From positions 16,868 through 80,867 of the forward strand of contig JBHELQ010000122.1 of the NCBI GenBank assembly GCA_046262995.1: a DNA stretch of 64,000 nt. The letters are read 5' to 3'. Both the position numbers and the translations under genes were made by a program. Position 1 is the stretch's first letter. Every line of letters begins with the position of its first letter. The notes beneath the pieces are model-generated. The model saw only the letters and a program-made list of their open reading frames with translations. It did no database searches and was not told the DNA's origin. The DNA is from JBHELQ01 sp046262995. Its GTDB lineage: Bacteria; Actinomycetota; Thermoleophilia; Solirubrobacterales; Thermoleophilaceae. Positions 16,912 to 25,346 of the stretch are shown piece by piece.

Positions 16912-18546
16912 GTGCCCGACGAGAGCCTCGTACGGTTCCGCAGGGTCGTCGCCACCGCGCTCGACGAGATGGAGCGCCGGCGCCAGGAGGTGAACGACCT
17001 CAACGTGTTCCCCGTCGCCGACGGCGACACAGGCGACAACATGGCCATGACCATGCGTGCCGTGCTGGATGAGCTGGACCGCATGAACGGCCAGCCGATC
17101 GACGCGATCGGGCGGGACGAGCTGGTCAGCGCGGTCGCCCGCGCCGCTCTCCTCGGAGCCCGTGGGAACAGCGGGGTGATCCTGTCGCAGATCGTGCGCG
17201 GCGCGGCCGAGGAGCTGGCCTCGAGGCCAGGCGAGCTCGTGGACCCTGTGCTCGTCTCGGCGGCGTTCGCGCGCGCGGCCGACGCCGCGTACGCGTCCGT
17301 GCGCGATCCGGCCGAGGGCACGATGCTCTCCGCGGTGCGGGCGATGTCGAGCCGTGTGGCCCATGACCTGGCGCACATGAACACCCGGCGACTCGGCGCC
17401 GACTCCACCCCCGACGAACAGGACGCCCTGCTCGCCGAGGTGCTCCAGAACGCGCTGGCGGCCGCCAAGGAGGCGGTCGAGCGCGGCCCCGAGCAGCTGG
17501 CCGTACTGCGCGAGGCGGGGGTCGTCGACGCGGGTGCCTACGGGCTCACCGTCATAGTTGCCGGTTGCCTGGCGGCGCTTCGCGGCGCCGACCGCACCGA
17601 CCTCGACCACCAGGGCGTGCCCGTCGGCTCGCTGCACCTGCCCGAGCACGAGTCGTCGCGCTACCGCTACTGCACCAACTTCGCGGTGACCGGGCAGGAC
17701 CTGGACTCGGGCTCGTTCGTGCCGCGGCTCGAGGAGCTCGGCGACTCCGTCCTCGTGGTGGGCGACGAGCAGACGCTGCGTGTACACGTGCACACCGACG
17801 AGCCCGAGGACGCCGTCGCGCTGTTCGAGGCGGTCGGCGACGTGTCGCGCTTCGACGTCGCCGACATGCGCGAGCAGACCGCCGAGCGGAGCGCGCGGCT
17901 GTCCGCGCGCGAGCCGGCCGCCTGCGGCGCCGTCGCCGTGGCGAGCGGCGACGGGCTGAAGCGCCTGTACGCGGACCTCGGCGTGCTCGTCGTGGACGGC
18001 GGCGCCACGCTCAACCCGTCAACCTACGAGCTGCTGGCCGGCATCCACGGCGCCGCCGGGGACGAGGTCCTCGTCCTCCCGAACAGCCCGAACGTCATTC
18101 TCGCCGCGGAGCGCGCGGCTGAGCTGTCCGAGCGGCCTGCCCGAGTCGTGCCCACGACCTCGCCGCAGCAGGGCCTGGCGGCGATGCTCGCCTTCGACGA
18201 CTCGCTGCTGGTGGCCGAGAACGCGCGCGCGGTCGCGGACGCCGCGCGGTCAGTGCGCAGCGGCGGCGTCGCGCCGGCGGCGCGTGACGACACCCAGGGC
18301 CGCTTCAAGCAGGGGGAGGCCGTCGGATACATCGACGCTGAGCTGGTCGCCTTCGGCGACCCCGGAGAGACCCTGGCGAAGACCCTCGAGCGGGTGACCC
18401 AGGGCGCCGAGCTCGTGACCTGCATCGCGGGCGCGGGCCGGCCGCTGCCGCGCGAGCGCGTCGAGCAGGCGCTGCCCGAGGGCGTGGAGCTGGAGTACCA
18501 CGAAGGGGGCCAGCCGGCCTGGTGGTGGCTCCTCTGCGGCGAATAG
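16912..18546 (+). CDS. DAK2-domain protein, FakA-like fatty acid kinase subunit
   Basis: This 544-residue protein has an N-terminal DhaL/DAK2 ATP-binding domain with NDLNVFPVADGDTGDNMAMTM (three metal-binding Asp) and GARGNSGVILSQI, then the FakA middle and C-terminal domains. In the characterised system FakA phosphorylates acyl groups bound by a FakB (DegV) protein for phospholipid synthesis; no fakB is in the window. GTG 16912 has an AAGGAG site 13 bases upstream. The order rpmB-DAK2-recG is widely conserved. Confidence 0.9.
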   Translation: MPDESLVRFRRVVATALDEMERRRQEVNDLNVFPVADGDTGDNMAMTMRAVLDELDRMNGQPIDAIGRDELVSAVARAALLGARGNSGVILSQIVRGAAEELASRPGELVDPVLVSAAFARAADAAYASVRDPAEGTMLSAVRAMSSRVAHDLAHMNTRRLGADSTPDEQDALLAEVLQNALAAAKEAVERGPEQLAVLREAGVVDAGAYGLTVIVAGCLAALRGADRTDLDHQGVPVGSLHLPEHESSRYRYCTNFAVTGQDLDSGSFVPRLEELGDSVLVVGDEQTLRVHVHTDEPEDAVALFEAVGDVSRFDVADMREQTAERSARLSAREPAACGAVAVASGDGLKRLYADLGVLVVDGGATLNPSTYELLAGIHGAAGDEVLVLPNSPNVILAAERAAELSERPARVVPTTSPQQGLAAMLAFDDSLLVAENARAVADAARSVRSGGVAPAARDDTQGRFKQGEAVGYIDAELVAFGDPGETLAKTLERVTQGAELVTCIAGAGRPLPRERVEQALPEGVELEYHEGGQPAWWWLLCGE

Positions 18547-20705
18547 GGCCCGAGCGCCCGCCTGACGTCCGCCCCAGCGTCTATCACCGAGCCATACGCA
18601 CCTTCGCCGGAACCGACGAGCTGACCGAGGAGGCGGCGCGCGCCGCGCCGCTGCGCTCGCTGCCGCGGCCCAGCCTGCTCGCGGAGCCCCTCAGCCTGAA
18701 GGGGCCCCCCGGCAAGGCACTCGAGGCACTCGGGATCGAAAGTTACGGCGACCTCGTGGAGCACCTGCCGCGCGAGCACCGGGAGCGGGACGCCCGCCCG
18801 ATCGCGAGCCTGGCGCCCGGGGACGAAGCGGCGGTCGCGGTCGTGGTCCGCAAGGTCGCCGTGCGCCCGATGCGCAACCGCCGGCAGAAGCGTGTCGAGG
18901 CGCGTGTCGCCGACCAGACGGGTCCCATGCTGGCCGTCTGGTTCAACCAGCCGTGGGTGGCCCGCCAGCTGACCGAGGGGAGCGAGGTGCTGCTCTACGG
19001 CCAGCGCAGGGACCGCAACCAGTTCTGGGTCAAGGAGCACGAGCTCCTGGACGGCGACCTGGCGGCGCCGGCGGTCGGCAGGGTGCCGATGTACCCGGCC
19101 AGCGAGGGGATCAGCGCCGCGAGGCTGCGAAAGCTCGTCTGGGACGCCTTCGGTCGCATGCGCCACGCGGTCGAGCCGCTTCCCTCGCGACTGCGCGCCG
19201 CCGAGCGGCTGCCGGATCGCCACGCGGCCCTTGCCGGCGTGCACTTTCCCGACGACGAGGAGGAAGCGTCCGGCGGACGCCGCCGGTTGGCCTTCGAGGA
19301 GCTCCTTCTGCTTCAGCTGGCGGTCGCGGGCAGGCGGCGCGCCCGTCGCGAGCAGCTGCGGGCCACGCGACTGGAGCCGCGGGGCGAGCTCGTCGCCCCC
19401 TGGCTGGAAGCGCTCCCGTTCGAGCCGACGGGAGACCAGCAGCGCGCGTTCGCGGCGATCGACGCCGACCTGGCGTCCGAGCGGCCGATGCAGCGCCTCC
19501 TGATGGGGGAGGTCGGCTCCGGCAAGACCGTGGTCGCCCTGCACGCCATGCTGCGGGCGGTGGAGAACGGCCGGCAGGCCGCGTTGATGGCTCCCACGGA
19601 GACGCTCGCCGAACAGCACCAGCTGACGCTCGACCGCTTGCTCGGGGGCCTCGTGCCGATCGAGCTCCTGACCGGCTCCACCTCCGCCGCTCGCCGACGC
19701 GACCTCCTCGGGCGACTCCAATCCGGCGAGCTCGGCATCGTCGTCGGCACCCACGCCCTGATCGAGGACGTGGTCGAGCTCCGGTCGCTCGCGCTCGTCG
19801 TCGTCGACGAGCAGCACCGCTTCGGCGTCCGCCAGCGGGCGGCGCTCGACCGCAAGGCGCCACCGGGCCACGTCCCGCACGCCCTGCACATGACGGCCAC
19901 CCCGATCCCGCGGACGCTGTCGCTCACGGCGTACGGCGATCTCGACGCGACCGTGCTGCGCGAGCTGCCGGCCGGGCGACAACCGGTCGAGACGCACGTG
20001 GTGGACGGGGAGCGCGCCCGGCGCCGTGCCTATGCGCGCATTCGCGAGGAGATCGGCAAGGGCCGCCAGTGCTTCGTCGTCTGCCCGCTGGTCGACGAAT
20101 CCGAGGCGCTCCAGGCGAAGGCGGCGACGGCCGAGTACGAGCGCCTCCGCGGCGGCGAGTTCGAGGGCCAGCGCGTCGAGCTGATCCACGGCCAGATGCC
20201 CAGTGCGGCCAAGCAGGCCGCCATGAAGGCCTTCGCCGACGGCGCGGCTGACGTCCTCGTCGCCACCAGCGTGGTGGAGGTGGGCATCGACGTGCCCAAC
20301 GCCACGGTGATGCTGATCGAGGCAGCCGAGCGCTACGGCCTCTCGCAGCTGCACCAGCTCCGGGGCCGCGTGGGGCGCGGGGAGCACAGCTCCCTGTGCA
20401 TCCTGTTCGGGGATCCCGGGCTGCCGCGCCTCGAGGCGATCGCGCGCGAGGCGGACGGGTTCCGACTCGCCGAGTTCGACTTGCGCCTGCGCGGGGCCGG
20501 TGAGGTGCTCGGCACCCGCCAGCACGGGCTGCCGGAGTTCCGCGTGGCGCGGCTGCCCGACGACGCGGAGCTCCTGGAGCGGGCCCGCGCCCGCGCGGAC
20601 GAGCTGCTCGACGCCGATCCGCAGCTGGCCGGGCCCGAGCAGGCGCTGCTGCGCGAAGCCGTCGCGGCGCGCTTCGGTCCGGCGCTCGAGCCGATCCCCG
20701 CGTGA
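18522..20705 (+). CDS. recG: ATP-dependent DNA helicase RecG
   Basis: At 727 residues it is near the family length plus an N-terminal leader. It contains an OB-fold wedge domain (about residues 60-200), helicase motif I GEVGSGKTVVALHAML (about 330), motif II VVVDEQHRFGVRQR, motif III MTATPIPRTL, and motifs V-VI TSVVEVGIDVPNA and QLRGRVGRGEH. It remodels stalled replication forks and Holliday junctions. GTG 18522 lies 25 bases inside the DAK2 gene; a later start is possible. The stop overlaps rsmD by 4 bases. Confidence 0.95.
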   Translation: MVAPLRRIGPERPPDVRPSVYHRAIRTFAGTDELTEEAARAAPLRSLPRPSLLAEPLSLKGPPGKALEALGIESYGDLVEHLPREHRERDARPIASLAPGDEAAVAVVVRKVAVRPMRNRRQKRVEARVADQTGPMLAVWFNQPWVARQLTEGSEVLLYGQRRDRNQFWVKEHELLDGDLAAPAVGRVPMYPASEGISAARLRKLVWDAFGRMRHAVEPLPSRLRAAERLPDRHAALAGVHFPDDEEEASGGRRRLAFEELLLLQLAVAGRRRARREQLRATRLEPRGELVAPWLEALPFEPTGDQQRAFAAIDADLASERPMQRLLMGEVGSGKTVVALHAMLRAVENGRQAALMAPTETLAEQHQLTLDRLLGGLVPIELLTGSTSAARRRDLLGRLQSGELGIVVGTHALIEDVVELRSLALVVVDEQHRFGVRQRAALDRKAPPGHVPHALHMTATPIPRTLSLTAYGDLDATVLRELPAGRQPVETHVVDGERARRRAYARIREEIGKGRQCFVVCPLVDESEALQAKAATAEYERLRGGEFEGQRVELIHGQMPSAAKQAAMKAFADGAADVLVATSVVEVGIDVPNATVMLIEAAERYGLSQLHQLRGRVGRGEHSSLCILFGDPGLPRLEAIAREADGFRLAEFDLRLRGAGEVLGTRQHGLPEFRVARLPDDAELLERARARADELLDADPQLAGPEQALLREAVAARFGPALEPIPA

Positions 20706-21229
20706 GGGTCGTCGCCGGGGCGTTCAAGGGACGACGGCTGCAGGCGCCCCGCGGGAAGCGCACGCGGCCCACCGCCGACCGCGTGCGCGAGGCGCTCTTC
20801 TCGATGCTGGGAGACGTCTCCGGCGCGCGCGTGCTGGACCTCTACGCCGGCTCCGGCGCGCTTGGGATCGAGGCGCTCTCGCGCGGGGCCGCGCGCGCTC
20901 TCTTCGTGGACAGCGATCGAGCGGCGGTGGCCGCCATCAGGCGCAACCTGGAGGCCGTCGACAGCGCTGCCGAGGTCCGGCGCCAGGACGTCGTGCGCTT
21001 CCTGGCGGCCGGCACGGGCGGCACGTTCGACCTCGTCTTCGTCGACCCGCCATATGATTCCCCTGGCCGCCTGGGGGATTCGCTCTCGGAACGGCTTCCG
21101 CCTCTCCTGAGCCAAGACGCCCGCATCGTGACCGAGTCCGACAAGCGCAAGCCCCTCGAGCTCGAGCTGCCGCTCGTCACCGAGCGCACCTACGGCGACA
21201 CCCGGATTGCGCTCCACCGCCGTGCCTGA
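20702..21229 (+). CDS. rsmD: 16S rRNA (guanine966-N2)-methyltransferase RsmD
   Basis: This 175-residue Rossmann methyltransferase has the N-terminal RVVAGAFKGRRL, the SAM-binding VLDLYAGSGALGIEAL and the catalytic FVDPPYD (N6/N2-methyltransferase DPPY motif). It modifies 16S rRNA during 30S assembly. It starts at a GTG overlapping the recG stop (GTGA) and overlaps coaD by 8 bases, forming the common recG-rsmD-coaD operon. Confidence 0.95.
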   Translation: MRVVAGAFKGRRLQAPRGKRTRPTADRVREALFSMLGDVSGARVLDLYAGSGALGIEALSRGAARALFVDSDRAAVAAIRRNLEAVDSAAEVRRQDVVRFLAAGTGGTFDLVFVDPPYDSPGRLGDSLSERLPPLLSQDARIVTESDKRKPLELELPLVTERTYGDTRIALHRRA

Positions 21230-21722
21230 ACGCAACGGCGGGATCGCCGTCTGTCCGGGGTCGTACGACCCGGTCACATACGGGCACCTGGACATCATCG
21301 GCCGCACCTCCGCGGTGTTCGACAACGTCATCGTCGGCGTGGTGAACATGCCGGTGCGGAAGCAGGCGACGCTCTTCAGCGCGGACGACAGGGTCGGCTT
21401 CATCGAGGCCGAGGTCGCGGAACTTGGCAATGTGCAGGTAAAACCCTTTGATACGTTGCTCGTCGATTTCGCCCGCGAGAACGGCGCGACGGCCATCGTC
21501 AAGGGATTGCGGGCGATTTCGGACTTCGAGTACGAGTTCGAGATGAACCAGCTCAACCGCAAGATGGCACCCGAGATCGAGAGCATCTACCTGATGGCCG
21601 CTCCCCAGTTCAGCTTCCTGAGCTCGAGCGGCATCAAGGAGCTCGCCATGTTCGGGGGCGACATCGGCGGCCTCGTGCCCGACCGGGTGGCCGTCCGGTT
21701 GGAGGAAGAGCTGAAGCGTTAG
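21222..21722 (+). CDS. coaD: Phosphopantetheine adenylyltransferase
   Basis: This 166-residue enzyme carries out the penultimate step of coenzyme A synthesis. It shows the nucleotidyltransferase motif GSYDPVTYGHLDII (T-x-G-H), FDNVIVGVV, KGLRAISDFEYEFEM and the C-terminal FSFLSSSGIKELA. I chose GTG 21222 over TTG 21207 because it gives the family N-terminus and the usual short overlap with rsmD. Confidence 0.95.
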   Translation: MPERNGGIAVCPGSYDPVTYGHLDIIGRTSAVFDNVIVGVVNMPVRKQATLFSADDRVGFIEAEVAELGNVQVKPFDTLLVDFARENGATAIVKGLRAISDFEYEFEMNQLNRKMAPEIESIYLMAAPQFSFLSSSGIKELAMFGGDIGGLVPDRVAVRLEEELKR

Positions 21723-21798
21723 CGAACATGCAACCGCAGACGTGATGTCGAAGGGTTTTCGCCATAACGCGGACCCGGACCTCACGCGGAGGTAACTC

Positions 21799-22260
21799 AT
21801 GGACGTCCTGGTCCTGATCGACAAGCTCGACGACACGATTCACAACGCCAAGCCGGTGCCGCTGACCGATCAGGTGCGCGTGGACAAGGAGGAGGTCTAC
21901 GACATCCTCGACCAGATGCGCGCGACGATCCCGGAGGAGATCAAGCAGGCGCGCTGGATCGTCAAGGAACGTCAGGAGATGCTGGCCGAGGCGAAGCGCG
22001 AGGCCGAGCGGATCGTCAAGGAGGCGCGCGAGGAGCAGGACCGGCTGATCTCCGAGGAAGAGGTCGTGAAGCAGGCCGAGCGTCAGGCGGAGGAGATCGT
22101 CGAGGAGGCCCGGACTCGCGAGCGCGAGATCCGGCTGGGGGCCGAGGACTACGCCGACGAGATCCTGAACACGCTCGAGGTGAACCTCGAGAAGTTCAGC
22201 GCCGCGGTCCGGCGCGGGCGCGACCGGCTTGCCGGGCGCGAAGAGGCCGAGGTCGGCTGA
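21799..22260 (+). CDS. SepIVA/DivIVA-like coiled-coil protein
   Basis: This is a 153-residue, highly charged protein. After about 40 residues it is a continuous coiled coil rich in EA(K/R)REAERIVKEAREEQ heptads. Its place between coaD and DUF177-rpmF matches the mycobacterial gene for SepIVA, a DivIVA-type septation factor; automated annotation often calls such proteins 'ATPase' or 'F0 subunit B' because of the coil. A role at the division site or cell tip is inferred from position, not shown by a motif. It has a strong GGAGGT site at 21788-21793. Confidence 0.75.
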   Translation: MDVLVLIDKLDDTIHNAKPVPLTDQVRVDKEEVYDILDQMRATIPEEIKQARWIVKERQEMLAEAKREAERIVKEAREEQDRLISEEEVVKQAERQAEEIVEEARTREREIRLGAEDYADEILNTLEVNLEKFSAAVRRGRDRLAGREEAEVG

Positions 22261-22637
22261 GCGCGTACCTCCACACCTGCTACCGGATCGGCGACATCGA
22301 CCGATCGGTCGCCTTCTACGAGAAGCTCGGCTTCGAGGAGCGGGCCCGGATGCCGATCGGCGACGAGGCGACGAACGTGTTCATGGGCCTGCCGGGCGAC
22401 GACCCGCGGCTCGAGCTGACCTACAACCACGGCGTGGACTCGTACGAGCTCGGGACCGGCTACAACCACATCGCGATCGCCGTGGACGGTCTCGACGACA
22501 CGCTGGAGGGGCTGGCCGCCGACGGGATCGATCCGGAGAAGCCGCCCTACCGGCCGGGTGGGCGCACCGAGGGGCCGCGGATCTGCTTCGTGCAGGATCC
22601 CGATGGCTACCGCGTCGAGCTGATCGAGCGCTCCTAG
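22257..22637 (+). CDS. Glyoxalase I family protein with apparent CTG start
   Basis: This 126-residue vicinal-oxygen-chelate protein resembles lactoylglutathione lyase: LHTCYRIGDIDRSVAFYEKLGF (metal His early; shown split as LHTCYRIGD and SVAFYEKLGF), then HIAIAVDGLDD and CFVQDPDGYRVELIE with the metal-binding Glu. It would detoxify methylglyoxal or act on a related substrate. The homologous sequence begins right at CTG 22257, which overlaps the preceding stop as CTGA. No ATG, GTG or TTG lies in frame before ATG 22350, which would remove the first half of the beta-alpha-beta module. Confidence 0.8.
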   Translation: MSAYLHTCYRIGDIDRSVAFYEKLGFEERARMPIGDEATNVFMGLPGDDPRLELTYNHGVDSYELGTGYNHIAIAVDGLDDTLEGLAADGIDPEKPPYRPGGRTEGPRICFVQDPDGYRVELIERS

Positions 22638-22659
22638 GACGGAGCTCGTCTCGGCGGGC

Positions 22660-22665
22660 TAGTCT
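22660..22665 (+). promoter_or_regulatory. -10 element, leaderless promoter of DUF177 gene
   Basis: TAGTCT, 7 bases before GTG 22673. Confidence 0.42.
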
Positions 22666-22672
22666 CGGGACG

Positions 22673-23185
22673 GTGAGCCGCCGGACCGACAGCTTCGATC
22701 TCGGAAGGCTCGGGCTCTCGTCCGGTGAGGCACTGCGCGTCGAGCTCGATGTAAACGTGGAGCCACTGCGCTTCGGCGGGCAGCAGTACGGGGTCGAGCA
22801 GGGATTCGTCGGGTCCGAGCTGGACATCTCACGCACCGCCTCGGGTTACTCGCTCCGACTGCGGTACGCCGCGGGCCTCGAGGGACCCTGCATGCGCTGC
22901 CTCGAGCCCGCGCGGCATGCGCTGGTGATCGACGCGCGCGAGGTCGATCAGCCCGGTGGCGGCGATGAGCTCAGCTCCCCCTATCTCGACGAGCAGGAGC
23001 TCGACCTGCGCGCATGGACGCGGGACGCCCTGCTGCTCGCGCTGCCCGCGCAGATCGTCTGCCGGGAGGACTGCCTCGGGCTCTGTGCGGTCTGCGGCGA
23101 GAACCTGAACGTCGCGCCCGAGCACGGGCACGAGAGCGAGCCGGACCCGCGCTGGGCGGCTCTTCGCGAGCTTCGGCTCGACTAG
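22673..23185 (+). CDS. DUF177 (YceD) protein
   Basis: This 170-residue protein, upstream of rpmF as in most bacteria, belongs to the YceD/DUF177 family linked to ribosome or 23S rRNA processing. It has four Cys in the arrangement CMRCLEPAR and CREDCLGLCAVCGENLN, a likely zinc site, and the family's acidic stretch LDEQELDLRAWTRDALLLALP. The start is GTG 22673, with a TAGTCT hexamer 7 bases before it. Confidence 0.88.
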   Translation: MSRRTDSFDLGRLGLSSGEALRVELDVNVEPLRFGGQQYGVEQGFVGSELDISRTASGYSLRLRYAAGLEGPCMRCLEPARHALVIDAREVDQPGGGDELSSPYLDEQELDLRAWTRDALLLALPAQIVCREDCLGLCAVCGENLNVAPEHGHESEPDPRWAALRELRLD

Positions 23186-23194
23186 GCCGGCGGC

Positions 23195-23200
23195 TAGACT
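23195..23200 (+). promoter_or_regulatory. -10 element upstream of rpmF
   Basis: TAGACT, 10 bases before ATG 23211. Confidence 0.4.
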
Positions 23201-23210
23201 GGCGCCTTCG

Positions 23211-23414
23211 ATGGCCGTCCCGAAGCAAAGGCAGTCTCACTCGCGCACCCACAAGCGGCGCTCCCAGCACAAGATCTCGCCGCCGGGGCTCCACTCCTGC
23301 CCCCGCTGTCACTCGCCGAAGCTCCCCCACCGCGTCTGCTCCGTATGTGGCACGTACGCGGGACGCGAGGTGATCGTGCAGGAGCAGGGCGGGCCGGAGA
23401 CAGAAGACTCCTAG
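23211..23414 (+). CDS. rpmF: Ribosomal protein L32
   Basis: The protein has 67 residues and the canonical N-terminus MAVPKQRQSHSRTHKRRSQ. The zinc ribbon CPRCHSPKLPHRVCSVCGTY has both CxxC pairs, so this is the zinc-binding form. It sits between DUF177 and plsX. The acidic C-terminus EQGGPETEDS is slightly longer than usual. Confidence 0.96.
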   Translation: MAVPKQRQSHSRTHKRRSQHKISPPGLHSCPRCHSPKLPHRVCSVCGTYAGREVIVQEQGGPETEDS

Positions 23415-23422
23415 TCCTCTCC

Positions 23423-24421
23423 GTGATCGCGGTCGATGCCAACGGCGCGGACCGCGGCCCGGCGAGCGTCGCCGAGGGTGTCCGCCTGGCCAGGCTGCCC
23501 GCGCTTGTGTTCGGGCCCGCCCGTGAGCTCGCCGGCGCGGGACCGCTCGCCGAGGTGGTGGACGCTCCGGTCGCGGCCGCTGGTGGAGTCGAGCCCACGC
23601 GGGCGGTGAGGCGGCACCCCGACGCCTCGATCGTCCAGGCCGCCGGGGCGGTGGGCGAGGGGCGCGCGGACGCGCTGGTCTCCGCCGGCAGCACCGGGCC
23701 GACGCTCGCCGCGGCGACCTTGCACATCAAGCGGATCCGCGGCGTCTACCGCCCCGCGCTCGCGGTGTCGTTGCCCGTGCCCGCCGGTCCCGTCCTGCTG
23801 CTCGACTGCGGGGCCAACGTCGAGGTGCGTAGTGAGCACCTCGTCCAGTTCGCGTACATGGGCGCCTGCTTCATGGAGGCCGTGCACGGCGTGAGGCGCC
23901 CGCGCGTCGGCCTGCTGAGCGTGGGCGAGGAGCAGGGCAAGGGCACGTCCACGCTGCTGGAGGCCCACGCGCGCCTCGCGGACGGCCCGCTCAACTTCGC
24001 CGGCAACGTGGAGGGCTTCGACCTGCCGGCGGCCGCGGTGGACGTGATCGTGTCGGACGGCTTCACCGGCAATGTCGCGCTCAAGGTCGCCGAGGGCACC
24101 TCGCGGACGATCGGCTCCGCCATTCGGGCGGCCATCAGGTCGGGACCGGTATCGAGCGTCGGCGGGCTGCTGATCCGCCGCAAGCTCGGCCGCCTGCGCG
24201 ACCAGCTCGACCCGGAGAGAGTGGGGGGCGCGATCCTGCTCGGCCTGCGCAAGCCGGTCGTCGTGGCGCACGGCAGCTTCGGGCCCGACGGGATCGCCAG
24301 CGCCGTCCGGCTGGCGAGACGCGCCGTCGACGAACGCATGGTCGAGGGGACCCGCGACGCGCTCGAGGAGGCCGGGGCATTGAGGTCCGTGCCCGCTGCT
24401 AGCGTCGCCCCGGCCCAATGA
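23423..24421 (+). CDS. plsX: Phosphate acyltransferase PlsX
   Basis: This 332-residue enzyme converts acyl-ACP to acyl-phosphate for phospholipid synthesis. It shows IAVDANGADRGPASVAEG at the N-terminus, where most PlsX have MDAMGGD. It also has SAGSTGPTLAAATL, RVGLLSVGEEQGKG and VDVIVSDGFTGNVALKVAEG. GTG 23423 lies 9 bases after rpmF. The stop overlaps acpP by 4 bases, keeping acyl-carrier protein and PlsX coupled. Confidence 0.93.
   Translation: MIAVDANGADRGPASVAEGVRLARLPALVFGPARELAGAGPLAEVVDAPVAAAGGVEPTRAVRRHPDASIVQAAGAVGEGRADALVSAGSTGPTLAAATLHIKRIRGVYRPALAVSLPVPAGPVLLLDCGANVEVRSEHLVQFAYMGACFMEAVHGVRRPRVGLLSVGEEQGKGTSTLLEAHARLADGPLNFAGNVEGFDLPAAAVDVIVSDGFTGNVALKVAEGTSRTIGSAIRAAIRSGPVSSVGGLLIRRKLGRLRDQLDPERVGGAILLGLRKPVVVAHGSFGPDGIASAVRLARRAVDERMVEGTRDALEEAGALRSVPAASVAPAQ
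24400..24405 (+). promoter_or_regulatory. Possible -10 element upstream of acpP
   Basis: TAGCGT inside the plsX 3' end, 12 bases before ATG 24418. It may give extra acpP transcript. Confidence 0.25.
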
Positions 24422-24672
24422 CCCGGGAAGAGGTCCTAGAGCGAATACGCGATCACCTGTCCACCGAGCTGGAGGTGGAGCCCGACCGCATCCAGGACGG
24501 GACCCGCTTCAAGGAGGACCTGGAGGCCGACTCGCTCGACCTCGTCGAGCTGGTCGTCGAGCTCGAGGACAGTTACGGGATCCGGATCCCCGACCAGGAG
24601 GCGGCCAGGATCCTGACGGTCGGCCAGGCCGCGGACTTCGTCGCCGCCCATGCCGCGGAGATCACAGGCTGA
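24418..24672 (+). CDS. acpP: Acyl carrier protein
   Basis: This 84-residue acidic four-helix protein has the phosphopantetheine attachment Ser in LEADSLDLVELVVELED. It carries acyl chains for fatty acid and phospholipid synthesis. ATG 24418 overlaps the plsX stop (ATGA), and its own 3' end overlaps rnc by 23 bases. Confidence 0.96.
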   Translation: MTREEVLERIRDHLSTELEVEPDRIQDGTRFKEDLEADSLDLVELVVELEDSYGIRIPDQEAARILTVGQAADFVAAHAAEITG

Positions 24673-25345
24673 GACGCTCGCCGAACTGCTCGATGAGCTT
24701 CCGGACGAGCTTCGGGCTCAGGCTCTCACCCACGCCTCCTGGGTCGACCACCGGGCCGAGTCGTACGAGCGCCTGGCATTCCTCGGGGACGTGGTCCTGA
24801 GCCTCGCCGTCTCCGACCATCTGTTTCCGCGCTTCGAGCGCTACGGCGCGGGGCGCCTGACCAAGGTGCGGGCCCAGGCCGTCAGCGGCGCGTCCTGCGC
24901 GCGCGTCGCCCGCGGGATCGGGGTCCCTGACCTGTTGCGGCAGGCGGCCCCGGAGGGGACCGGCCGCAGCGCCGCGATGCTGGTCGAGTCGGAGCGCGTC
25001 CTGGCCTCGGTGTGCGAGGCGATCATCGGCGCGTCCTACTCGGCCTTCGGGCTCGAGCGCACGTCGGCCGGGGTCGTGCGCTCGTTCGAGCGGGAGATCG
25101 ACGAGGCGCTGGAGCATCCGATCGACTTCAAGTCCCTGCTCCAGGAGCGGCTCGCCCGGAAGGCGGAGGTCGTCGCGTACCGGATCGACTCGGAGGCGGG
25201 GCCCGCCCACGACCGCAGCTTCGTGGCCGTCGCCGAGGTCGCGGGGCAGGAGGTCGGGCGCGGCGAGGGGAGGACCAAGAAGGCCGCCGAGCAGGAGGCC
25301 GCGCTGCAGGCGCTCGACTCCATCGAGGCGGCGGAGACGGGCTGA
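24650..25345 (+). CDS. rnc: RNase III-family protein with incomplete catalytic site
   Basis: The 231-residue protein has the usual layout: an N-terminal endonuclease domain (about 1-150) and an intact C-terminal double-stranded-RNA-binding domain (about 155-225, with DFKSLLQERL and GRTKKAAEQEAALQAL). In the signature ERLAFLGD, Glu40 and Asp47 match E. coli E38 and D45, but the residue matching E41 is Ala43. The residue matching E65 is Ala67, and the one matching D114 is Ser120; E117 is kept (Glu123). Three of six acidic catalytic residues are therefore missing. Position between acpP and smc is the classical rnc locus. ATG 24650 is the only good start. Confidence 0.88.
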   Translation: MPRRSQAETLAELLDELPDELRAQALTHASWVDHRAESYERLAFLGDVVLSLAVSDHLFPRFERYGAGRLTKVRAQAVSGASCARVARGIGVPDLLRQAAPEGTGRSAAMLVESERVLASVCEAIIGASYSAFGLERTSAGVVRSFEREIDEALEHPIDFKSLLQERLARKAEVVAYRIDSEAGPAHDRSFVAVAEVAGQEVGRGEGRTKKAAEQEAALQALDSIEAAETG

Positions 25346-25346
25346 C

